Program-made: the position numbers and the translations under genes
Notes under the pieces: generated by a model
The model's input: the letters and a program-made list of their open reading frames with translations, nothing else
Told to the model about the DNA's origin: nothing
The model's database searches: none
Origin: Ctenosaura bakeri
Taxonomy: Eukaryota; Chordata; Lepidosauria; Squamata; Iguanidae
Reading direction: 5' to 3'
DNA: 64,000 nt
Assembly: GCA_948474755.1 (NCBI GenBank)
Contig: CAOLHI010001841.1
Span: forward strand, 248,001 to 312,000
In this document: piece by piece, positions 1 through 12,602 of the stretch
Position numbering within the stretch: the first letter of the stretch is position 1
How the letters are laid out: each line of letters starts with the position of its first letter

Positions 1-348
1 AAAGCACTTCTGTTTCTGAAAACAGTACTCCAGAAAACAATTCTCCAAGCTCTGAGATTCATCCTCTCCCATTTTCCAACGCTGCAGTTAAGAGGGAGCA
101 GCTAAACACTGAAAGCATATCTGCGTTCTGAAAATTTCTCACTGGGGTTGTAGCTTGGAAGAGAGCTCTCTTCCAGGGATGGGGAAGATGTGGCCCACCA
201 GAAGTATAACTGTGCAAATATTGTTGAATATCATTCTTCACTATTGGCTGTACTATTTAGCACTGAAGGAATTTGTAGTACAACACATTCTGGTGGGGCA
301 CAAAATCTTCATTGACAATTGCTTGCTGGAAATGTTCTGTCTTTTTCT

Positions 349-581
349 ATTGTTGTTGTGTGCCTTCAAGTCATTTCTGACTTATGGCAAACCTACAGTG
401 AACGTTTCATAGGGTTTTCTTGGCAAGATTTGTTCCAAAAGGGTTTTCTTCTGCCTCCCTCTGAGGTTGGGAGAGTGTGACTTGCCCAAAGTTACCCAGT
501 AGATTCCATGGCTGAACAGGGATTCAAATCATGCTTTCCAGAGTTGTAGTCTAACACTCAAACCACGGCACTGCACTGGCT
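349..581 (-). repeat. tRNA-derived SINE (family with Bov-B-like tail), antisense
   Basis: The stretch starts with the reversed SINE tail (tgttgtgtgccttcaagtca) and ends with a reversed tRNA-like head (caaaccacggcactgcactg). Read on the minus strand it gives an A-box-like segment, a B-box-like segment and then the body also seen at about nine other places in this window. The head has the RNA polymerase III promoter layout of tRNA-derived SINEs. The copy is diverged and carries no gene. The exact family name is not certain. Confidence 0.8.
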
Positions 582-1166
582 TTCCATATTTGCAAGTAAA
601 TCCCATTTTACAAAAATACCATAAACTTCAAGGGAATTTCTCATCTGAAAGAAGCCCAAAAGAGATTGAGCAGTCACTCCAGCATGAGAAAGTAAGAAGC
701 AAACATGGGGCCAGGATGGAAAGAGGGAGCCCAGTCCCCGTGCAATGCTAAAGGAGTCTAGGAATTCTACATGCAGTGTAAAATAAGCAAAGCAACAATC
801 TACAACAGCAGTAATTGGTGATAACACAATATCTCCAGCTTTGTTATGTTAATTAACACCTGTAATAGGAAAGGAAAATATTGTTTTGAATAAAGTCTAA
901 ATAAATAGAATCAAGCTTCATAATTCACCCTAATTCAGCAGCTTCACACTGAATTCTCTTGGTATGATTTAAATAAGCAAGTATTATACATGCATGATTG
1001 CAAGTAACAACATGTGCAAAAGTAACAGTTAATGGCTTTTATTTATTAAATATATATGCCCCTATTCATGTCCAAAGCAGCAACAAGAAGAGGTATCTGA
1101 TACCCTTCTTGCTGTTACTAACTACTCTTATTTCTAGTGCTGCCAGTCAATGCCAAACCTGACACA

Positions 1167-1361
1167 GGCCATTTCTGCTCTACGGTGTTATAGTATCATT
1201 ATTCAACCTCTTGTGAAATTCTGGGGTTTGTAATTTATTGAGGCCGAAGAGCTCTCTGGCTGAGAATTCTAAATGTCCCTCCCTAAACTGCAAACCCCAG
1301 GATTCCATAGGAGGTTGAAAGTAGAATAACAGCACTATAACAGTGTGGTGCAGAAATGTCG
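1167..1361. mobile_element. Palindromic MITE, Harbinger-like, with 3-bp target duplication
   Basis: The ends form an inverted repeat: GGCCATTTCTGC at the left and GCAGAAATGTCG at the right. Inside, the two arms remain complementary (for example aaattctggggtttg against caaaccccaggattcc). It is flanked by ACA on both sides (1164-1166 and 1362-1364). It has no coding capacity, so it would be mobilised in trans. Related copies lie at 8517, 15990, 16669, 18779 and 37281. The Harbinger assignment rests on the 3-bp duplication and the GGGCC-like tip. Confidence 0.6.
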
Positions 1362-3102
1362 ACAGAGGGGAAAGTTGTCAGGCACACTTAACCCTACCCA
1401 CAAGGGCCCAATGCATTTCACTTATTGAGGCAAAGGATTTGCAAAAGTTGATCTAACTAGCCTTTGCTGACCAAGCTGGCAGTTACTTACATATTGGCGA
1501 TGGGACAGCATCTTCCACTGCATGTGTGAACTGAAGACCAGTTGAAGGTGAAGGAAATACACAGCTCCGTCCCCCAGTGTCCTCTGATATCTCCTGCCTG
1601 AGGTGACTATCTTACCCCGCTTCATGGTAGGGCTGCCCTCATCCAAATCTTGGAAACTTAGTTGTTTCTGAGCACAGTTCAAAATGTTGGGTCGTATTCA
1701 TCAAATGTTTGGAACTGGAAGCCCAAAGCTGCCCTCCCATGCCTTATGAGGTCTCATAATCGCCTCATCAGAAGCCTCGGTCTGGGTACAGGCAGCAGCG
1801 CGAGGTTATTTTCAATTGTGATGGAATGCTCTCCTGAGAGAAGCTCATCTAATTCCTACACTTAACACCTTTTCAGATTAAGGTGAAGTTTTGTTTGTCT
1901 GTTCTTAGAAGAATATTAAATTTGTTTTAGCCTGCTCCTCTGGTGCTCATGTATATTTTATTTTTATCTCTGCTGGCATAACCTTGATATTACCTTCAAT
2001 TGTTGGTGGAGGGTTCCTCTATGAGTCACCCTCAAAGTAAATTTTTAATAAAAAGGTGAGATATACATTTATTAAATTAATAATGCTATCTTTCTTATGT
2101 AAGATAATTTTAATGGGTTGCACTGTCATAATGTAGTGAGTATTAGCGAGACATAAACACATTTGGTTCACATTTTTATTCAAAATTCCCTAATTCACAC
2201 TTCCCAAATTGAAATCCTATTAGTTGTCAACACTTCCTTTTACTTGGAGATGCAATACTCCATTTAAAAAAAAATACAAAAAGTGTACATTAGGAGAAAG
2301 TACACAGCCCAGCACACATATTAGTGAAAACAACGTGCAAAAAACCATTGCATATGGGGGGAGCTTGCAAAAATGTGTACATATTATGAAATACATACAA
2401 TTATTGTGCAGATTTTTAAAAAAACAGGAAACTGGTGTGGATGAAAAATGTAAAGCTGGGAAAGGAGAAACTAAAATGGAGAAATTTGCTCATTTCTAGA
2501 TATGATTAGTACCCCTTTCCCTGCCAAAGAATCTGAGGTCAACTTGGATGCTCAGTTTTACCTGAAAGTGCTTAACAATTAAACAAACAGCTTAATGACC
2601 AGAATCCTCTATGATGATGAATGCACAATAGGCCAAAATGACCCACTCTAGGTCCCTTCAGATCTAAACAATTCTGCCAAGCTTCACTAAGCGAAACAGA
2701 GCAGGGAAGAAGAGGCAAAGACTGACTGGCTGACCGCCAGTATGTAGCTCAGTGTGCAGGAGCTAGAGATGGGGGTCAGTGCCGCTGCAGAAATTTCACA
2801 AGCTCCTGCCAGAAGCCCAGGCTGAACCATCTGCCAAATTAATATCCCCAGCTATTTTTAATATCTTGCTTGAAAAGGAATGGAGGGGGGAGCGGCAGCA
2901 GGCAGAGCAGCAAGGAAGCCCTTCATTCAGAATTCTCTCAAAAGCTTTCTCAATCTCATTCTTTATTTCACATTTGTGATCAGTTCCCAGTATCCCACCA
3001 AAAGGATGCACTAGGCTGGGAAGAGTGACACATACCACTGAGCCCAGTGCAGCTGTTGCCAATTAGTAAGGTGCCTGGTTTAGAGATAAAGAGTGTTTGT
3101 GT
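1362..3102. other. Unannotated intergenic sequence
   Basis: AT-rich single-copy-looking DNA. The short open frames here have no recognisable domain, splice-site context or codon pattern. I see no RNA gene or repeat boundary. Confidence 0.5.
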
Positions 3103-3352
3103 ACTACAGTGATGGCAGCTTGATACCCCCTTAACTACTGTGGCTCCGTCCTATGTAATCCTGGGATACGTAATTTGGTGAGGCACTCAGAATTCTCTGC
3201 TGGAGAGTTCTAGGGCAATAGTTCAGGGGAGCAGATAAAGGCTCTCGAACAGAAAATTCTAAGTACCTCACCAAAGTACATATCCCAGGATTCAATACAG
3301 TGAAGTCAAAACAGTCAAACTGGTATCAAACTGGAATAATATGGTGCTGTAA
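3103..3352. mobile_element. Diverged foldback MITE
   Basis: The left arm (gtgtactacagtgatggcag, then cttgatacc) is roughly complementary to the right arm (ggtatcaaactgg, then gtgctgtaagtacac). The interior contains the cctgggat and cagaattctctgc segments shared with the other foldback MITEs of the window. There is no coding capacity. The ends are approximate because the tips have decayed. Confidence 0.5.
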
Positions 3353-3762
3353 GTACACTCTGAGGTAACAAAGTCAGATATTCACCAGACCACTTAACAG
3401 GACTCTTAATGCAGCTTAGGTTGGAGGGTAGGGGGAGAAGTAATTTGAATGTAGCTCATATCAAATAATTAGTTACTTGCTATAATTTCCTTTTTCCAAA
3501 AATGAAAGCGTAACTAAATTATATGATAATTGCACGGTGCCTAAGCATAACTTGCAGATTCAGTGGCAGTTGGCAAGCTTTGGTTTTAGTAAAAATGAAC
3601 ACTGACAACATTTTATTGCAATGGAAAAGACCACAATTTTGTCAGTTACAGCAGAATAAGCTTGGCCCACAGTATGTGTCCTGAAGCTGCACTGGTGAAC
3701 CCATCTGCCAAGCAATGGCAACCCATTCACCCAGCCCACCTGCTCAGTGATTATTGTTGTGT

Positions 3763-3941
3763 TCTTTAAAGTCATTTCTGACTTATGGCAACTGTAAGGC
3801 AAATCTATCATGGGATTTTCTGGGGCTGAGAATGTATGATGCACCCAAGGTCACACAGTGGCTTTCCATGGCTGAGTGGGTAATTGAACCCTGGTCTCCA
3901 GGGCATAGTCCAGTGCTCTAACCACTTGCACCAAGCCCACT
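3763..3941 (-). repeat. tRNA-derived SINE (Bov-B-like tail), antisense
   Basis: The reversed tail (gttctttaaagtcatttctg, acttatggcaac) is followed by the body (ctatcatgggattttctggg), the reversed B-box area (ttgaaccctggtctcc) and the reversed A-box area (ctctaaccacttgcacc). It is shorter than the copy at 6776 because the middle segment is missing. Confidence 0.8.
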
Positions 3942-5189
3942 TTCACACCTGCATGGTAGCTCTGAAATTACAGACATGGGAGTTCACTTGAGTGGAACCC
4001 ACAGTGTGGTTCTCCAGCCACTTGAGAGTGAAGCAGAGCCATCTGCTCCGAAGCTGGGCATGAACCTCATGGCTTGCACCCCTAGGCTCCTTTAAGGGAA
4101 CCTGCTGTATCTGATACAGTGGGTCCATGGGCCCCATTTTCCCCCAAATTGGTCCCCATATTAAAATTGTCACCAGAAGTGAATACCAAGCCCAACCAAG
4201 ACCAGAGCTTGTAACATACTGCATACAATCAAGTGTTCTGCCCTAAGTCAGAAAGGTGTACCCCATCAGGATCATACAGCAGCTCCCTACAAAATGAAAT
4301 ATCTGGATGTTGAATTCATGTGCCTTCTACCCAATAACGCCACAAATTCCCTAGGTTTCCTGTTTGTTACCCAAGAGGCCTACCCATGATGCCAATGCCT
4401 CCCTGAAACATTGGAGAATATTAGCTCAAAGGGGAGGCCTGTGAGAGGAGGGTAACCTTACAGGATCTTTTATACCTCTCTATATCTGTACTAATTCAGG
4501 GGCGCCAGCAGGAGATTCAAAGAATGTTTTGTTTTATTGGAGGGATTAACAATCACACAGAGACAAGGTTCAAGCAGTCTCACAATCACAGGAGTCTAAC
4601 TGAAGGAAAAGGCAGAAAAAATTGAATAGCAAGAAGTTAGGGCAAAAGTGGGTGATATTTACCTATCCTGTCCAAGGGTGATACAAGAATAGGAATCGGA
4701 GCAGCACAGTGACAGCCTATGTCCAGAGCACTATGAATTATCAGGCTCAGAGCTGGGATTTAAATACCCTGTTTCAGCCCTGAGGGGGAGGTGTTAATGG
4801 CTCTTTGGCAGAATAAACAATGGGGTCCAGAACAGGCTAATAGCCTTAGCATTATGTGACAAAGGACTGATGGGAATTGTGACAGCTCTTAATGTCTGGG
4901 CAGGCAAGGAAACAAAGGAGAAATTCAGCCAGAAGAGGGAGCAGGTCAAAGACAATCAGAAGCTGCTATTGTCTCCAAAAGTTGAGTCATTGAGGGACAT
5001 TTTCAAGTCCACTATCCCCGAAGCTTCCCTGACTATGATCTGGCCATGCTCTGAGGTCCCACCTGACCTTTCACATTGCACATGTTCAGCTATGCTTTTG
5101 CCAGCATAGCTCTATAACCATGTCAGTGTAATTTATATTTTATGCCAATTAAATGATCATTGCCAATTATACCATATCATGGAATGGGC
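3942..5189. other. Unassigned sequence, possibly an old LTR piece
   Basis: No gene is visible. The stretch from about 4434 (ggaggcctgtgagaggaggg) resembles the reverse complement of 61770-61840, inside the old antisense Ty3/gypsy region. This may therefore be another fragment of that family. The rest shows no motif I can name. Confidence 0.35.
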
Positions 5190-5402
5190 TGTACAGCAAT
5201 AGCATGTATATTTCTATATCACTTATCAGCTAAGTGCTCTCTAAGTGGTTTACAATGTGTCAGCTAATTGCCCCCAACAAGCTGGGTACTCATTTTACCG
5301 ACCTGTGGAAGGATAGAAGGCTGAGTCAAGCTGGAACCCGGCAGGATTGAACTCACAACCTTGTGGCTGCAGTGCTGACATTTAACCACTGCGCCACCAG
5401 GT
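5190..5402 (-). repeat. tRNA-derived SINE (Sauria-SINE-like), antisense
   Basis: Read on the minus strand it begins ggtggcgcagtggttaaatg (A-box-like) and continues to ggttgtgagttcaatcc (B-box-like), followed by the body with ggtaaaatgagtacccag and aaaccacttagagagc. This order is typical of the tRNA-headed SINE widespread in squamates. The head differs from the SINE family at 349 and 6776, so two tRNA-derived families are present. Confidence 0.75.
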
Positions 5403-5660
5403 GTGATAGATGATGGCTCTCAGGTTGAGGAACAACCAATTGTGCCAGGAACAGAGACAGTGATTGACCAAACCAGCCTGCAAACATCCCCAGCAGTTGA
5501 AGGACAAGCGGAGGCAGAGTTGCACCAGCCAGCTCCAGAGGGAGAAGGAACCAGCAGTGATTTGGAAGAATTACAGTCACCTGTGCCCCTCAGCCGCCAA
5601 TCACAGAGAAGGCTGAAATGGGCAGCTCAGAGGGAAGCTGTGTTGGCTAATGACAAGTAA
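5403..5660 (+). pseudogene. Open-frame relic rich in Q and E, probably retroelement-derived
   Basis: An 85-codon open frame abuts the SINE at 5190-5402. Its translation is rich in Q, E and P and ends in a basic stretch (LSRQSQRRLKWAAQR). Low-complexity acidic regions followed by a basic tail are common near the C-terminus of LTR-element polyproteins. The following 300 bases (5661-5945) are rich in repeated ctggact/ggact words, as some LTRs are. I cannot assign a family, and a chance open frame remains possible. The ATG may not be the true start, because the SINE insertion may have cut off upstream sequence. Confidence 0.3.
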
Positions 5661-6775
5661 CACCTGTCTCTGTGGCTATTTAGGTCTGTCAACGTGGCTT
5701 GCTCTTTGCTTGTAGCAAATTACTTGCAAACCTCACAACTCTTGTGTTCTGGCTCCCTTGACCCCTATGGATGGACCTCTGCTTTCTAGACTGTTGGACT
5801 GGACTTTGACCTGGCTTGGTTCTGCAGTTTCTTTAATAGTTGTTGTATTGGACATTCCTTGCTGCCTCCTCCTCCTCGTAGCAAGTATTCTTGTCTCCTC
5901 CCACTTGCTGGCAGTGAGGCACAGGCAGGGAGTTGGACTCTAACACCAGGGCTCCCTGGTACAATCTGGTAACATGTTTACTTTATACCCCACAATGTCC
6001 CTTTTTCCCCCTGTGTTTTCTGCCCCACATTAACTCCACAATTCCAGCAAGTCCCAGATCCCACCAAAAAAAAAGAGAAAAGAAAAGAAAAAAACCTGTT
6101 CTGCAAAGGAGAAGAGCCATGGCACCCAGTGCATGGCTTCTGACCTCACTTCCCCACTGCCTTTTTAAGGTCCCTTCCAAAGCTCTTGGGATAATGCAGC
6201 AAAGATTGAAGGAATCATGTCCTCCAACATTTCACAAGACAATATTTCCAGCAAAAGTCCTAGCCCAAACAGGAAGCCTGTTACAGCAGGGTCCTTTGGA
6301 AGTCAGGTGAGTGCACAAATTATACAGCTACCAAGATTTTATGGAGTTCTTTTGTCTCAGCAAAGCAAGACTTCACTGGGAGCTTTCAGCAATGCCCTCA
6401 AAAAATGATCTTGTACCCAGCCATTCATTACAGTTTTTACAATCTGAGAAAATTATCATTTGTATAAAATTTCTGTTACAGTGTGAAACTAGTCCCTTTT
6501 TCCCTTTGGGAGACTAAGCACACAGAGAGAGACAAAGTTAGCATAACAAGCCAGTCTGGATGATCACAAAGACAGAAATTACTCATCCAGTGATACTTCT
6601 TTTATTAGCTCATATAGGAATGCGACTACTATCACATTTTCCAGTACTGTGCAATTTCCAAAAATGCACAATAATCCCTTGGAAAAATGCCCAATTTTTC
6701 TTTGAGGTCAATGAAAAAAACAACCTACTGTCTTGCAGTGTCTCACATTGAGGCAATTCTTTTTTTTTTTTTCCC

Positions 6776-7013
6776 CTGTTGTTGTGTGCTTTCAAGTCAT
6801 TTCCCAATTACGGTGACTCTAAGGCACGCCTATTACAGCATTTTCTTGGCAGGATTTCTTCAGAGGAGAGTTGCCAATGCCTTTCTCAGAGAGTGTGATT
6901 TGCCCAAGTCACACTTTCTCAATGTGGGTTCCCATGGCCAAGTGGAGATTTGAATCCAGATCTCCCAGATTCTTAGTCCAAGACTCAAACCACTACACCA
7001 CTCTGGCTCTCTC
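6776..7013 (-). repeat. tRNA-derived SINE (Bov-B-like tail), antisense, near full length
   Basis: This is a good reference copy. It runs from the reversed tail (gttgttgtgtgctttcaagt) through the body with gtgatttgcccaagtcac, the reversed B box (gagatttgaatccagatctc) and the reversed A box (caaaccactacaccactctg). A T-rich stretch at about 6760-6771 adjoins it. Confidence 0.85.
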
Positions 7014-8128
7014 TAGTTTTGTTTTGCTGCCAGAAGAATAAATCAAGTCAGAATTGCCATCTCTATGGGTGAAAACTGAGAAGGATGCCCAGGGAGGGAT
7101 GCTCCAAACCGTTCACCAAGTAGGGCAATTGTGCAAAGAAGCAAGGTTTCCAAGTTCTATAGTCTCATCAGTTCTTCCCAGTCAAAGACAGAGAGCGAGT
7201 CATGCCTGCTGATCATAATTTCTGCAAAAATGATTACACAGGCAGCTCTATGGAAAGTAAGAGATCTCCCCCTGAGCCTTGGGGCCCAGTGTGACTGAGA
7301 AAGAGGACACAAATGGCAACGTCTGTCCTAAAGTATTTCTTGATTAAAGTTGCATTAACACAAGACAAAGAGTTCTATTTTGGCTGCCTGAACTCCAGCT
7401 CAGCTCCCTCCAGGGGGCACTTTGTCACCTCCACAGCTTGCACACACTCACATATTCGACCCCGGAAGGGGAATAAATTGGCCTTCCTTTGACATGTTGC
7501 ACAGCAAAAGGCCCAACTTCATGACACAGCCAACAACATATCAAGGGAGAGCCACCTGAGAGGCTGTCAGATAAGCTGATTTAGGGTTGGTTCAAACAAG
7601 CATCAACCTATCCCAATGAATTGTGACATAGAAGCCCCAATGTGTAAACAATAAACAGTAACTCAAGACATTTTGGTACCTGAAGTGAAGAAGCTAAATG
7701 ATACACAAGCCTACAGCAAATATCTGTATCAATCTATGTTACACAACTGACTTATCCCTGCTGTGACTATAATCTGTAGCACTGTCCATCACATTATTTT
7801 TGAGTATATGAAGTGGTGAATTCTTTTGCCAGAATAAGGACATATTAAAAATAGGTGAAGATGGCATAGGCATTGTCCATGCCAGGCATTCAAATGATGT
7901 GGCAGCCAGTACAGACAAATCAGTGAAGAAAAAGCTTAGACTGCAACTCTCATGAATTCTCAATACTTTTCAGTCCAAGAATGTCTGGAAGTTCACATAC
8001 TCTCTGTACGTAGGCTAGAGGCTTTCAGAAATTCTCTTTGTATGATACACATTTATTAAAATACTATATCTAGCCCTAAATTATGAGATCCCAGGGTAGC
8101 ATGTAATAATACCAGTTTAATTTCTGTT
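7014..8128. other. Unannotated intergenic sequence
   Basis: No gene, RNA or clear repeat boundary is seen. The minus-strand open frame at 7739-7963 has no recognisable domain. Confidence 0.5.
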
Positions 8129-8312
8129 GAGAGAGTCAGTATGGAATGGTAGTTTGAGCATTGGTCTACAACCCTGGAGACCAGGATTCGATTCATCGCT
8201 GGGTCATGGAAACCCACTGGAAGACCTTGAGTACATCACACATTCTCAGCCCCAGAAAACCCTGTGATAGGTTTGCCTTAGGGTGGCCACTTGAAGGCAC
8301 ACAAACTCTCCT
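8129..8312 (+). repeat. tRNA-derived SINE (Bov-B-like tail), sense
   Basis: The head (gagagtcagtatggaatggt, then agtttgagcattgg), a B-box-like segment (ggattcgattcatcgctggg) and the body with acattctcagccccagaaaa lead to the tail (ttgaaggcacacaa). This is the same family as 6776-7013. A fragment of another repeat (tccaacaacctctggagagc) follows at 8338-8380. Confidence 0.8.
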
Positions 8313-8516
8313 GCCTAGCACTGAAAGCAGCTGCAGTCCAACAACCTCTGGAGAGCCACATGTGGCCCACCCCTGCTCTCACCTTTTTGCACACAACCAT
8401 TGCATGTGAACTCAACAGGGAGGGGAGGGGGCACAGAATGTCACAACTGGAAAACTTACAAAATGCAGAGTGCCTGGTCTGGTGGGGAGAACCTATACAT
8501 GTACGTACAACTTATA

Positions 8517-8710
8517 GGCACTACACTGTTATAGTGCTATTATTCCACTTTCAACATCCTATCCTATATCCTATCCTGGGATTTGCAGCTTAGGGAGGGG
8601 CATTTAGAATTCTCAGCCAGAGAGCTCTTTAGTCTCAGGAAGCTACAGAATTCCACAGGATGTTGAAAGTGGAATAATAGCACCATAGTAGTATAGTGTG
8701 GAAAGGCTCT
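8517..8710. mobile_element. Palindromic MITE, Harbinger-like, ATA duplication
   Basis: The arms are inverted repeats: ttccactttcaacatcct on the left pairs with aggatgttgaaagtggaa on the right, and ctgttatagtgctatt pairs with aatagcacca-tag. ATA flanks both ends (8514-8516 and 8711-8713). The left arm carries a small local duplication (atcctatcctatatcctatc). It is non-coding and non-autonomous. Confidence 0.65.
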
Positions 8711-9778
8711 ATAAGACCAACAGGTGTGGTTGAATCCAGAGGGAGTTGCACTTGGACTCCCTTGCAATGGGAAAAATTAGTTGTGACTTTCTTAAGTCCC
8801 ATTGATTTCACCGGGAACTATGTGCAATTACTAAGGTGAGGAGTTGGACCAGAAGGTATTTTTTTCTATATGATGACTGTATGACAAACCACAACAAAAC
8901 CTTTTCTTTGTATTGCCTGCTTCAAAATGCATTCTTTGCTTCTTAGTTTCACATCAGAGGATGGAAGTTTGGGGTTTTCACTGACTTCTTCACAAGACAC
9001 AATGCAGCACTGGGGTTTTACATCAAACCATCCAAACACCTCTATCCTGATACGACGGCCAAAAGAAAAGGTATCATTTCAGCCACCCTTGATCTTCAGA
9101 CTTCAAGAAACTGACAGACCGTTGAATGCAGAGGCATCAATAACCCAAGTCCTTAGAAGAATCCAAGCCAGCAGCAAATGAATCCCAGCTAGAGCCAGTC
9201 ACTCATCTCCCCTGGATTAGCTTCACTTGCTGAAGCCATTATTGCCATGTGCAAGAAGCAATTGGGTCTGCAGGATTCTTACTGCTGCTTGTAATGACCT
9301 GCATGGATTGCTATTTGCTAACGCAACAGCTTTCAGCTGTCACCACTGACAATAAAACACATGGAGTGGGAGCTGGCAGGGAAGACTTCTGGATGGGCTG
9401 CTTAGAAATGCAGGCCTGCCCTTGCAGATGGCAACCTCTGCTTCCATTCTCCATTTTAAAGCTTCCATTATTCAGGGGATGGTGCTTGGCAAACATTCCT
9501 AGGAAACGTGTCCTTCAAAACTTTCTCTTTTCTGAGCTGGTTTTTATTGTGGCTTTTAAAAGCAGGGGAGGGGGGAATTGTGAGGTAGGTTAGGATTAAA
9601 AAGAGAGCAAATGATATACAACCCTCCAGCGATCTTTGGTTCAACAGGATTTGTATTCATACTTCCCTGACTTACATGGTTAATCTATCTGCCAGTGTCT
9701 ATCAACAGTATTGGATACTACCACGCTAGCAGATGAGAGTGAAGACCACAAATAACCCCAAAATAATCCTTATTATAG
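8711..9778. other. Unannotated intergenic sequence
   Basis: No recognisable gene or repeat. The open frames at 8927-9181 and 9249-9593 lack domains and flanking splice signals that I could support. Confidence 0.45.
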
Positions 9779-10010
9779 ACAGCCAGCATGGTGTAGTTGT
9801 TTGAACATTGGACTGTGACTCTGGAGGGTTCAAATCACCACTCAGCCATGAAAACCACTGAGTGACCTTGGGCAAGCCACACTCTCTCAGCCTCAGATGA
9901 AAGCAAGGGTAAACCCCTTCTGAACAAATCTTGCCAAGAAAACCTGACAATAGGTTTGCCTTAGGGTAGGCATATATCAGAAATTACTTGAAGGCATATG
10001 ACAACAACAA
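9779..10010 (+). repeat. tRNA-derived SINE (Bov-B-like tail), sense, near full length
   Basis: It starts with an A-box-like head (agccagcatggtgtagttgt), has a B-box-like segment (gagggttcaaatcacc), the body with ccttgggcaagccacactct, and ends with a tail (ttgaaggcatatgacaac) and a short caa repeat. It is the sense counterpart of the copy at 6776-7013. Confidence 0.85.
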
Positions 10011-10366
10011 TAAATCTCAGTCTAAGGTTAAAAATCATCTAAATTATTATAAATACTTTGCGGCTTTGTAATCTCTACTTTTCCCTCCATATCATTTTTA
10101 GACAGATCTGTTCCCTAGATTTTTACCCTGGCAAACTGCAACATTTCCATTTCCTCAACAACGCCTTGATTTGTATGTTCTATGCCATGTCTGATTGCAA
10201 TGCCACGAGAGGAAACTGGATTATCCATCGCCACACCCCTCTCTTCTCATGACAGGCTGGCAGGACTACAAAGGAAATGTAAAGAAACACCATGGAAAAG
10301 TTAGAATAGAGTAGGAAAGAGTTGCAATGCCAGTTTCCCATCAAAGAATTATATCTCACAGACCAG

Positions 10367-10500
10367 GGCTGGGGATTTGTGACCCTCTAGATGCTGCTAG
10401 ACTGAAATTCCCATCAGCTCTAACAAGTGATGAAGGATAATGACTGGTACAGTCCAGTAGCATCTGAAGGTCTTGATGGTTTCCATTACAGATCAATTGT
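10367..10500. mobile_element. Old palindromic MITE fragment (hAT-like)
   Basis: The left arm (ccctctagatgctgctagac) is complementary to the right arm (gtccagtagcatctgaaggt) around a short centre. This palindrome type is widespread in squamate DNA. The copy is decayed and its duplication is not readable. Related single arms occur near 8320-8380, 18455-18515 and 33253-33345. Confidence 0.5.
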
Positions 10501-11729
10501 TATTGGACACTGTATATTCTGGGCCACTGACTTGTGTTGTGTCCTGCTTTGGAAAGTGCAAGAACAGCAAAGGTACAAGTTCTAAAAGAACTTAGTACAG
10601 TAGTAAACAGAGTTTCATTCATTGTGTTAATCATTAGCTAACTCAAAATTTGTTATTGTTAACAAAAGCTGGTAAAAGCAACTATTTCGTTGTTACAGTA
10701 ATTGCTACTTTTCAAAGAAAGTATAGATACTCCAGTTTTATATAACACCTTCCCAATCTGCATACCTGTTTCACATAAAATATTGCCATCCTCCAAATAG
10801 GAGCTTCTGTTCCATGCAAAGCATTCCAGAGTTGCAAACCACTTCAATACAAACCTTGCCAATCTTTAAATAACTCTTTGTCTTCAGTCTGCATCTTCTG
10901 GGAAATGTTGGACAGTCTTCACTCTAGGTTGTCTGAAGGTCCAGTCATGTTTGGCTCAGGGACCTCCAGGTCATCTCTCCAATGACAATTCATCCAGAAG
11001 AAGCGTGATACAATGTGAAAGGGGGTGGGGGTGGGAATCTGCTTTATGCAGGCTTTCTCAAAGAATGCCCAGACACACAATCTATTTTAATTAGGGTTTG
11101 CAAATAACTGGGGGCGAACATGAAAACAACAACAGGCAACCTGTTAAGAAAACTGTCTAATTCCATATTGATTACACAGAATGAGTTTAATTTCTCTCAC
11201 CCACCCACAACCTTGTTATATACACAAACACACATTTAAATAAAACTTCTGTGAAGTTTCAAATTCAGCTGGAAGCCTTGGAGAATGGAGGCCTCTAGGT
11301 TCTTGTTACTTTAGCCTTCATCTCAGGCTTTGCTATCCGTCTTTAGTAGTTGTATTGGGTTCCTGGTTTGGGAGACTCTTGGCATAAGAAATCCCAGACG
11401 GGTCCCATTTGGTTCTTCCTCTCTTCCCCCTCTTATTTATTTCTACAGTCCATAGAGTCTGACAGGCTGGCCTTAGTGACAAAGTGAAAGAGCAGCAGCA
11501 ACAGTCCTGTTGTATAAGACCGAAGGATTATCTAGTCCTAGTCACACAGGGGGCAACCAGTTTCCTGTGGAAGGTCTACCAGAGGACTTGAGCACACCAC
11601 CATCCTCCTGATTATGGTTACTCAACAAGACACAACAAAGGCATGCTGCCTTTAATACTACAACAGATATATTTCAATTATAACTAGTAGTCATTGGCAG
11701 TCCTATCAATTGGGTCATAGCTAGGATTT
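10501..11729. other. Unannotated intergenic sequence
   Basis: No gene, RNA gene or repeat boundary seen. Confidence 0.5.
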
Positions 11730-12602
11730 TGTTGTCCTCTTGGTAAACCCTGTTTGTAAACCCTACAACTTTGATATAAAATTAATTTAACCCACCCGAG
11801 AGGTCACCTGGATGAGCATGTAGGCAACAACAGTCGTACAATCAAAAGAACCAGGTCAGGACAGTAAACTCCCCAGCCACGATGGACAAAAGATCATCAA
11901 CCTTTAAGGAGCCAACTTGAAGGGAGTAAGAGTTTTCCCACAAAGTTTCCCACTCAAAGCAATAAAATCTTATCAGGCAAAATCCATCAACATAAACTCA
12001 CACCGCAACCCAAAGCATTGGAAGATCTTGATACTTGAGTAACACCTTGTTATCTTCCAATATCAAAGAAGGTGCCGGTATGATGTTGTTTTCCGTTGCT
12101 GTCCCCTTTGTTCTCCCAGGGAGAGGATTTGTCCTAAAGGTAAATTTTTCCTACAAATAGTCCCTGTTTTTGACTAGTTCTAGGGATGCTTCCCGGTCAA
12201 ACCAACCATCTGGTCCCCCCTCCCGATAGCCACGTGATCTCCCCAGCATCTCATCACTGAGTTTCTTTTTCTTTTGCTGCTTCCCAGACCAAGGACTTTA
12301 GGAAAAGGTGTAGTATTACCAAAACTACAAATCCTTCAACAATCCCTCTATCTTATTTCCACTTTATTTCTTTTAGCCCTTGGATGCGTTGATGAGAGCT
12401 ATTACAGTTTAATAAAGTCATTCATTGGACCTTTTTGTGTGATTTCTGACTGGGCCTGACCCCATAAAAACTGGGTAAAAGATCTCGTTAGGTTACCCTG
12501 CCTCTTGCATTGCTATTACTTGTGCTCCATTGAGCTTACTTTCCCCATCACTTGGAGCATATCGAGGTGTCCCTCTGGGACCCCCAGATTTTCAGGGTAA
12601 CA
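11730..12602 (+). mobile_element. Solo LTR of the retrovirus-like group found at 48173, with ATTT duplication
   Basis: The element begins TGTTG and ends GGTAACA. It is flanked by ATTT at 11726-11729 and at 12603-12606. The 3' half is clearly related to the solo LTRs at 40048 and 61840: ggtgtagtattacc, a polyadenylation signal within tttaataaagtc, cataaaaactgggtaaaaga, gttaccctgcctctt and ggtgtccctctgggaccccc. The 5' half is more diverged and no TATA box is evident. A 4-bp duplication matches the other members of the group. No internal region remains, so it arose by LTR-LTR recombination. Confidence 0.75.
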
